Assembly: GCA_021816885.1 (NCBI GenBank)
Contig: JAKAWS010000008.1
Location: forward strand, 1 to 48,594
DNA length: 48,594 nucleotides
Source of the DNA: Microcaldota archaeon
GTDB taxonomy: Archaea; Micrarchaeota; Micrarchaeia; Micrarchaeales; Micrarchaeaceae
Direction: 5' to 3'
The position numbers and the translations under genes are program-made. Below, piece after piece: positions 43,182-48,594 of the stretch (the first letter of the stretch is position 1; each line of letters begins with the position of its first letter). A model generated the notes under the pieces. It saw only the letters and a list, made by a program, of their open reading frames with translations, was not told the origin of the DNA and searched no databases.

Positions 43182-45233
43182 ATGCCTGAAGATTCATTGA
43201 AGGAAAGGTTTGACGAGTTCTTCAGTCAGTATTACAAGAGGCAGATAGAGGACATGATTATAGCCTTCCCAGAGATCCGCTCTCTGAAAGTAGAGATGCA
43301 GGATATAGAGGAATTTGATCCCGATATAGCCACAGAGCTGATAGAGCGGCCTGACATGATACTGCAGGCGGCAAATGACTCTCTAAAGTCAAAGCTAGAG
43401 GGCGTATCTATGGACATCTACGAGCCGCATGTCAGGATTATAAACCAGAGGGTAAACTTTCCGCTTGTACAAGACGTTGGCTCTGCATACATCGGGAAAC
43501 TCATAACCATAGACAGCCTTATAGTAAAGAGAACTGAGATAATACCAAGAGTAAGGATTGGCATATATGAATGTACGCATTGCAATGAGAGGACCATAGT
43601 CAGGATAGACCGGGATCAGATACCTGCCATATGCCCCCAGTGCAAGAGACGCCCCCTGAAAATGATAGAAGACGGTTCTAGGTTCACCAATCTCCAGAAA
43701 GTATCTGTGCAAGACCCTCTAGAGAAGCTACATGGCAGCACCCCGACATGGCAGCTTGAGGTCTGGCTTCATGACGACCTGGTCAACACGATAATACCGG
43801 GGGATAGAGTAGAGATAACCGGCATACTCAGAATAAGGCCGAAGCAGAACAAGAGGGTAAAAGACGAGACGCTCTATGCTATGTTCTTGGATACGGTCGG
43901 TACAGTCCAGAACCAGAAAGAGTTTGCTGAGATAGATATATCCGAGGAAGAAGAGCGGAACATAATAGAGCTGTCGAAAGATCCCAACATATTCGAGAAG
44001 ATAGGGAGGTCGATAGCACCGTCAGTATACGGCTACGGTGAGATAAAACAGGCAGTCGCACTTCAGCTGTTCGGAGGAACGCCTGGAAAACTGCTAGTAG
44101 ACGGCGGACTTATAAGGAGCGATATGCACATTCTGCTCATAGGGGATCCGGGAAGCGCAAAGACAAGAATATTGCAATCGGTATCGAAGCTAGTCCCAAA
44201 GGGGATATACGTAAGCGGAAAGTCAGTCACTGGCGGTGGTCTCACGGCTGTTGCAGAGAGAGACGAGTTCTCTGAAGGCGGCTGGACGCTGAAGGCGGGC
44301 GCCATGGTGCTCGGCAGCGGCGGGATTGTGGCTATAGACGAGTTCGATAAGATAGGGGAAGAGGACCGCGCATCATTGCACGAAGCGCTCGAATCGCAGA
44401 CAATCAGCGTTGCTAAGGCAGGTATAGTTGCATCTTTCAACGCGAAGGCAGCGGTAATTGCTGCTGCAAACCCTAAGTTCGGAAGATTCGACAAGAACTC
44501 ATACCCGTCCGAGCAGTTCGATATTCCTCCTACGCTTCTCTCCAGGTTCGATCTAATATTCCCAATAATAGATTTCATGGACTCGGAGCAGGACAAAAAC
44601 ATAGCAAGACACATACTTATACAGCATGAGGCTGCCGGCGCGATGATTGCTCAAGTCCAGGGAGTGGCGCAAGTCGAACAACCTCCGCTTGACGGAAATC
44701 TTCTCAGAAAATACATAGCGCATGCGCGAAAAAACATACACCCGCGCCTGACCGAGGAAGCGTCAAACCTCATAATGGATTACTATGTTAACTTAAGGAA
44801 AGATGCGGCAAACCTCGGCGCCATTCCGATAACGCCGAGACAGATAGAGGGTATAATAAGGATGTCAGAGGCCAGCGCCAAGGCGCGCCTTGATGGTACT
44901 GTGATAAGACAAGACGCCGAGCTTGCAATCTCGCTCAACGAATACATGCTAAAGACTGTCGCGACAGATAGGGAAGGCCGCCGCGACATAGATACCATAC
45001 TCACAGGCATACCGAGAGAAAAGATAAATAGGATAAACGCGATATTGAATATAATCAAAACGCTCGAGCAGGATGAAAAGACAGCTAGATTGAAGAGAGT
45101 GCTGGAAGAATCGGACAAGGCAGGGATAGATGCACAGGCCGCGATGAGGCTCATAGAGGAGCTTGAGAAATCAGGAGATATATTTATGCCTAAGCAGGGA
45201 GAGTTAAGGACAGTCAGGCACGATGCGGAGTAG
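43182..45233 (+). CDS. mcm: MCM replicative helicase
   Basis: 683 residues, normal archaeal length. N-terminal domain with a zinc knuckle (YECTHCNE and ICPQCKRR) and OB-fold beta-hairpin. AAA+ core: Walker A LIGDPGSAKTRILQ, Walker B VAIDEFDKIGEED, sensor 1 IAAANPKFGRFD, Arg finger TLLSRFDLIF. C-terminal winged helix at the end. It unwinds DNA ahead of the replisome. TTTATA at about 43119-43124 is a promoter candidate. The 3' end overlaps the presenilin gene by 11 nt. Confidence 0.97.
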   Translation: MPEDSLKERFDEFFSQYYKRQIEDMIIAFPEIRSLKVEMQDIEEFDPDIATELIERPDMILQAANDSLKSKLEGVSMDIYEPHVRIINQRVNFPLVQDVGSAYIGKLITIDSLIVKRTEIIPRVRIGIYECTHCNERTIVRIDRDQIPAICPQCKRRPLKMIEDGSRFTNLQKVSVQDPLEKLHGSTPTWQLEVWLHDDLVNTIIPGDRVEITGILRIRPKQNKRVKDETLYAMFLDTVGTVQNQKEFAEIDISEEEERNIIELSKDPNIFEKIGRSIAPSVYGYGEIKQAVALQLFGGTPGKLLVDGGLIRSDMHILLIGDPGSAKTRILQSVSKLVPKGIYVSGKSVTGGGLTAVAERDEFSEGGWTLKAGAMVLGSGGIVAIDEFDKIGEEDRASLHEALESQTISVAKAGIVASFNAKAAVIAAANPKFGRFDKNSYPSEQFDIPPTLLSRFDLIFPIIDFMDSEQDKNIARHILIQHEAAGAMIAQVQGVAQVEQPPLDGNLLRKYIAHARKNIHPRLTEEASNLIMDYYVNLRKDAANLGAIPITPRQIEGIIRMSEASAKARLDGTVIRQDAELAISLNEYMLKTVATDREGRRDIDTILTGIPREKINRINAILNIIKTLEQDEKTARLKRVLEESDKAGIDAQAAMRLIEELEKSGDIFMPKQGELRTVRHDAE

Positions 45234-46227
45234 TGGTAGATTGAGCCTTAAACTTATAGAATACAGGCAGATGATCCAGATACTCGCAATATTCATGCTG
45301 GTGCAGTTCGCCGGCATATTGCTTGCCACGCAGCTGTTCAACAACCAAACCTATTCATCTGCCACAGCAAACCAGTTATCAAACACTCCTATATCAGCTC
45401 TGTTCTTCGTGTTTTACATAATCGTCCTCACCGCACTTATACTGGTGATATTCAGGTACTTCAAGGCCGACAAGATAATCGTCCTATGGGAGAGAGCCAT
45501 AATATTAATAACATGTTTCTTCGTGTTCTACTTGATTATGTCCTCCATCTCCTCTGGCATCGGCTACACTCCACCTCAATATCTGTTCTCGGGAATAGCG
45601 GCAGTCCTTGCTTTCCTATTCTTATACGAAAAGGTACGCAAGCCTGGCCTAAAGAACTCCGCAGCGATAATATCCAGCATAGGGGTAGGTCTCATACTCG
45701 GGCTCGGCTTTGGACCAGTCGCGGCCCTGTTCCTAATCATGATACTTGCGGTCTACGACTTTATTGCGGTATTCATAACGAAGCATATGATAACTCTTGC
45801 CAATGTTGCGATGCAGAACAATCTTGCACTTATGGTTGATGTGAATGAGTATGCGGCAGTCCCGAAGAGCAGCATGAGCAAAGAGCAACTTTCAGCATAC
45901 GACAAAGCGGTCAGGGAGAATCAGATAAAGATACCAAAAGAGGTAAGCGGCGCGGTCGCAAAGGGCAATATAACGATACCTGCAAGCGTAGGGCTCGGCA
46001 CAGGCGACCTTGCGGTCCCGTTGATGGTCGCCATCTCCTCTTACAAACTGTACCTTAATTTCACTCTTAGCATATTCATAGCGATAGGCGGAACATTCGG
46101 CCTTATCCTTACTATGTTCATCTTAAGAAGATACAAGCGGGCGCTGCCGGCCATACCTCCGATTCTGTTTGGGATACTTTGTTCGCTGTTGGCTTACTTT
46201 TTGGTATTCGCAAAGCCTCCGTTCTAG
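45223..46227 (+). CDS. presenilin/signal-peptide-peptidase-like intramembrane aspartyl protease
   Basis: 334 residues with nine predicted membrane helices. The two catalytic Asp motifs are YD (IMILAVYDFIAVFITK) and GxGD (VGLGTGDLAVPLMV), followed by the PAL-type motif as ALPAIPPILFG. This matches archaeal presenilin homologues (PSH). It cleaves membrane helices, probably remnant signal peptides. The ATG lies inside the end of mcm, so it is coupled to it. Confidence 0.92.
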   Translation: MRSSGRLSLKLIEYRQMIQILAIFMLVQFAGILLATQLFNNQTYSSATANQLSNTPISALFFVFYIIVLTALILVIFRYFKADKIIVLWERAIILITCFFVFYLIMSSISSGIGYTPPQYLFSGIAAVLAFLFLYEKVRKPGLKNSAAIISSIGVGLILGLGFGPVAALFLIMILAVYDFIAVFITKHMITLANVAMQNNLALMVDVNEYAAVPKSSMSKEQLSAYDKAVRENQIKIPKEVSGAVAKGNITIPASVGLGTGDLAVPLMVAISSYKLYLNFTLSIFIAIGGTFGLILTMFILRRYKRALPAIPPILFGILCSLLAYFLVFAKPPF

Positions 46228-46344
46228 CTAAACCTTCACCGCCAAGTCGAGGGAGCCCGAACATCCGCACTTTCTTCTATCATCTGTCTTTTTTATAATC
46301 TCCGAAAGGAGAATCTCCAGCTTGTCAAGATTGCGCTTAAACGT
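46228..46344 (-). CDS. possible small Cys-containing protein with non-standard start
   Basis: About 38 residues reading FKRNLDKLEILLSEIIKK, then RRKCGCSGSLDLAVKV. A TATA-like TTTTTAAA on the minus strand (46370-46377) and GAGGAG upstream would fit a gene, but the frame has no ATG, GTG or TTG; ACG at 46344 stands where an ATG is expected. It may be a decayed gene or use a rare start. The stop abuts that of the presenilin gene. Confidence 0.3.
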   Translation of the reverse strand, partial: TFKRNLDKLEILLSEIIKKTDDRRKCGCSGSLDLAVKV

Positions 46345-46628
46345 TTTCTCCTCAAGTAAAGAATGATGGGTTTAAAAACCTTTTCAGACATAAGTAGGTG
46401 GTGTAAGGATATGGATCACGCAGGAACTGGAGACAAATGGTAGGGTGTAACATACGGTCGACCCATAGTCTCTCTTTCTTTAGATTGTCAGATATACTTT
46501 CAATTGCTAATTGGCTTTCAGACGGTTCGTAGTGATAGGTTTAGTGATAATCCTTCTTCCGCAAAGATTGGTTCTATTTGGCCTTGTTAGAAGCAAATGT
46601 TTGATAGGCGGTATGCAAATAGGACTAA
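46345..46628. other. intergenic region with divergent TATA-like sequence and a 10-codon frame
   Basis: GGTTTAAAAACC-type sequence at 46370-46380 could work in both directions. Rightward, AGGTGGTG at 46396-46403 precedes ATG 46411, which opens a 10-residue peptide (MDHAGTGDKW) ending at 46443. This may be a leader peptide or a small RNA. Open frames further right are hydrophobic but look like noise. Confidence 0.35.
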
Positions 46629-47948
46629 CTATTGGTAATCCTTTTTCTTGGATGGTTCAGCTCTGTGCAATTCTATTAACCATTCGTATTCTCGTGTATA
46701 CCTGATATCGAACCTCCTATAACATATTGAACCCAATATTATATTTGATACAACAAGTTCTCTTATCTCTATTCCCTTTACCTTTGATTTCCACTCCTGT
46801 TTTATCTCTTCGAGTTTATCGATGTCCTGTACTGGCACTGAGAGCAAGAAGCCTGAAGGGTTTTGTATGAAGCTATAAATTGAGTACTTGCCTGCAATCT
46901 GTGCCATGCTTATTCTCTCCATAAAGGCATCTGCCATTGATTCGTTATAGAGGGCACCGTTAACAATGTTAATAAGTAATATGATGTCGTATTTTTTAGG
47001 CAGGGCAGTCATGTTTATTGTTATTCTTTTTATCACATTCCTATCCACCATTTTGTAGTAAAGATACCTGGAGTGCCCCTTATCCCAGCCGAGCTTCTCA
47101 TCCAAATCTGCAAACGATGCACCACCATCCTTGTTTATCTCTCTCAACAGCAGGAATTCCTTATTGCTGATACTGCCCTTCGGACATTTCGGTTCCTCTT
47201 TTGTTCTTTTCCAGATTGTCCTACCTAGTAAATCAAAAAATTTGTCTCTTAGGGGCATGGAAATATCAGGGATAGAAAGCGGTGTTGTGTACCACTCTGC
47301 ATCATAGTCTTTGAGGAGAGTTTCCGTTTTCATATAAAAGACAAGATTTCCTAACAGATCGTTGTCCATAGAGTATAAGAATATTGCTAAGTGGTAGTCT
47401 CCTGTTGTCGATACCACTAGCTGCACTTCTGGTATGGCCTCAAGTGCTTTTCTTATCTCTTCTAAAGACGGGACCTTCTTTCTGAACCGTACAAAAGATA
47501 CGAAGCTGTTGAAGGTTATATTCAACATGTTTATCTCTGGCATGTATTTTATTCCGAACCTCTCTTCCAGCTTTCTTATTCTGTATTCAGTTGCGTTGCT
47601 GCTTAACCCTACTGACTTCGCTATCTTCTGGGCCGGCGCTCTCCCATTCATGCTCAGGAATGTGAGTATTCCGAGATCTTGTTCTGTTAGCTCTGTGCGT
47701 GCGTTGTCTTCTATCGTCTCTTTCCTTTCGATGACTTCTTTCTTCCTGTGCCGTGCAGGAATTAGTACCCCGTCTTCTGTTATGATCCCCAGATAAATCT
47801 GTTTGCTGTAGTTCGTGTTGTCCTTTATTATCTTATATTCGTATAACAGGTATTTTCCTGCGTTCGACCTTTTTATCTCTAGGTATGGGCTGTACTCCCT
47901 CTTGAGCCTGTTTAGCACCCACGTTACGTCTTCCGGGAGTTCCTGCAT
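46629..47948 (-). CDS. two-unit Lrp/AsnC-like transcriptional regulator
   Basis: 439 residues. An N-terminal domain of about 90 residues (VTWVLNRLKREYSPYLEI) of unknown type is followed by two helix-turn-helix plus ligand-domain units. HTH 1: ILTFLSMNGRAPAQKIAKSV, GLSSNATEYRIRKLEE; then a RAM-like sheet with VQLVVSTTGDYHLAIFL. HTH 2: EFLLLREINKDGGASFADL, DEKLGWDKGHSRYLYYKM; then another sheet. Lrp-type proteins usually have one such unit of about 150 residues, so this is a tandem duplication within one chain. The ATG is at the predicted transcript start. Palindromes upstream suggest self-control. Confidence 0.75.
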   Translation of the reverse strand: MQELPEDVTWVLNRLKREYSPYLEIKRSNAGKYLLYEYKIIKDNTNYSKQIYLGIITEDGVLIPARHRKKEVIERKETIEDNARTELTEQDLGILTFLSMNGRAPAQKIAKSVGLSSNATEYRIRKLEERFGIKYMPEINMLNITFNSFVSFVRFRKKVPSLEEIRKALEAIPEVQLVVSTTGDYHLAIFLYSMDNDLLGNLVFYMKTETLLKDYDAEWYTTPLSIPDISMPLRDKFFDLLGRTIWKRTKEEPKCPKGSISNKEFLLLREINKDGGASFADLDEKLGWDKGHSRYLYYKMVDRNVIKRITINMTALPKKYDIILLINIVNGALYNESMADAFMERISMAQIAGKYSIYSFIQNPSGFLLSVPVQDIDKLEEIKQEWKSKVKGIEIRELVVSNIILGSICYRRFDIRYTREYEWLIELHRAEPSKKKDYQ

Positions 47949-47972
47949 ACATATATATCTTATGTTATGTAT
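47947..47972. promoter_or_regulatory. inverted repeat over start and promoter of the Lrp-like gene
   Basis: ATACATA and TATGTAT form a perfect 7-bp inverted repeat with a 12-nt spacer. It covers the start codon and reaches the TATA-like TTTTTATA (minus strand, about 47970-47977). It fits an autoregulatory operator for a dimeric regulator. Confidence 0.5.
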
Positions 47973-48057
47973 AAAAACGTTTCTTTTTGTCTTGCCAAAA
48001 ATGTTGTTTGTTTTCGGCTCTTTTTTCTCTTAGTCACCACAATTTTTCAGAAAAAAT

Positions 48058-48077
48058 GGAAAATATGTGTATTTTCC
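48058..48077. promoter_or_regulatory. perfect 20-bp palindromic site in the intergenic region
   Basis: GGAAAATA-TGTG-TATTTTCC: perfect 8-bp arms with a 4-nt spacer. It lies about 110 bp upstream of the Lrp-like gene and 250 bp upstream of the gene at 48327. It is a good candidate binding site for the adjacent regulator. Confidence 0.55.
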
Positions 48078-48263
48078 TATTATTTGATGCGCTCGCGAAG
48101 CATTTGCACAGGTTGTCCGTATATACAAGTTTGTTCAAATATTATATTGGTATTGGGATGGGGTTAAGCATGTCTGATTGGGGGCTTCTACATTGTATAG
48201 GCCGTACCTTTCTTTTCTTACCCACTACATTACCAGAGAGAGGATCCATAGTCCTACACCCAC

Positions 48264-48284
48264 ACAGGCAGCCTTGCTGCCTGT
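48264..48284 (+). terminator. 9-bp hairpin followed by a pyrimidine tract
   Basis: ACAGGCAGC-CTT-GCTGCCTGT is a perfect hairpin followed by a long C/T-rich run. It could end a short transcript starting near 48170 (TATA-like ATATTATATT at 48139-48148) or act in the leader of the next gene. Archaeal termination relies mainly on T-runs, so the role is uncertain. Confidence 0.4.
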
Positions 48285-48326
48285 CTTCTCCTCTCTCCTC
48301 TTTCTCTTATGTTAACTAACCTTGGG

Positions 48327-48594
48327 ATGAAAATGGATGAGAAAAAAATATCTTTCCTGAAAGCGTATGTCAGGATGAAAATAAGGACAGACCCGAACGC
48401 CCGCAGTTTTTTGGAGGATGGGACTGTCACTATGGATGGTAAGTGTTACCATCAGTATTTCTTTCTGGATCCTCAGGATGCGGATCCTCCGCGTCTTGCC
48501 AATCTAGTCTACCTTAATGGTGAGTCTGTCGAAAACGTTTATACCGAGAAATCAAGGAATGGTATACGCGTAAGAGTGAGCTTCTTCGGTCCCA
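48327..48594 (+). CDS. uncharacterised protein, cut by the window end
   Basis: Open from ATG 48327 (alternative ATG 48333) to the window edge, 89 codons seen. The translated part (MKMDEKKISFLKAYVRMKIR, DPNARSFLEDGTVTMDGKCY, YFFLDPQDADPPRLANLVYL) is soluble and mixed in charge. No family recognised. The upstream 378-bp gap holds palindromes and a hairpin, described above. It is divergent from the Lrp-like regulator and could be its target. Confidence 0.6.
   Translation, partial: MKMDEKKISFLKAYVRMKIRTDPNARSFLEDGTVTMDGKCYHQYFFLDPQDADPPRLANLVYLNGESVENVYTEKSRNGIRVRVSFFGP

Noticed and set aside
46427-46460. Box C/D guide RNA near the small frames
   Set aside because: Some ATGATG and CTGA-like words occur nearby, but spacing and the paired C'/D' boxes do not fit.
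46511-46705. 64-codon hydrophobic TTG-started frame
   Set aside because: It runs into the end of the Lrp-like gene, has no ribosome-binding site or promoter, and the composition could be chance.

Overview
The window looks like a chromosome piece from a small-genome DPANN archaeon, most probably a Micrarchaeota (ARMAN-like) lineage. The basis is a wholly archaeal information-processing set (MCM, RFC large subunit, a histone, aIF5A, eS24, eS31, NMD3, archaeal-type ThrRS, a RecJ-like DHH protein, SecD/SecF, Sec61-gamma), TATA-driven and often leaderless genes, ATG/GTG/TTG starts, pilins of the QSAMEYLMTYGWAILII type that is frequent in DPANN genomes, and a tRNA intron at a non-canonical site. 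The lineage is my inference; no rRNA gene is present to prove it.

Layout. 1-1.6 kb: two toxin-antitoxin modules (VapBC, then RHH/RelE) next to tRNA-Glu(CTC); a 20-nt copy of the tRNA 3' end lies beyond the second module, as in tRNA-targeted integration. 1.6-3.6 kb: an unknown protein, a DsbA-like membrane protein without catalytic cysteines, and tRNA-Arg(CCT) with an 18-nt T-loop intron. 3.7-7.9 kb: a surface operon of a CARDB-like exported protein, a MinD-like ATPase joined in frame to an exported domain, and a membrane protein with a tandem Arg/Lys tail. 7.9-22.6 kb: housekeeping (argS, an AbrB-type regulator, thrS, NMD3, secDF, thiI, secE, an NFACT-R protein, sepF, trmJ, a CPBP protease, eS31, eS24, aIF5A). 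22.6-25.9 kb: two paralogous pilin-LamG genes, each with a 30-nt (AC)15 tract inside the 5' coding region, with a toxin-antitoxin pair between them. 25.9-32 kb: an FNR-like flavoprotein, a regulator, two membrane/exported proteins, a DHH protein and RfcL. 32-36.2 kb: IS200/IS605-like end sequences, then a polyprenol operon (cis-prenyltransferase, DUF2070, dolichol-kinase-like). 36.2-38.6 kb: endonuclease IV, a tailed histone, an AglH/Alg7-like transferase, tRNA-Arg(GCG). 38.6-41.4 kb: an accessory stretch with a pentapeptide-repeat protein, another IS605-like end, a single CRISPR-repeat-like sequence and two unknown proteins. 41.4-48.6 kb: metG, mcm, a presenilin-type protease, a two-unit Lrp-like regulator with palindromic upstream sites, and a gene cut by the window edge.

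How they fit together: UppS, the dolichol-kinase-like protein and the AglH-like transferase would make the polyprenyl-phosphate carrier and load its first sugar, feeding glycosylation of the many Asn-rich exported proteins that SecDF/SecE translocate. SepF, the MinD-like ATPase and the surface proteins concern the cell envelope. The most novel-looking signals are the (AC)15 tracts in the paired pilin-LamG genes (possible phase or cassette variation), the MinD/exported-domain fusion, the T-loop intron, and the tRNA-Glu-bounded toxin-antitoxin islet.
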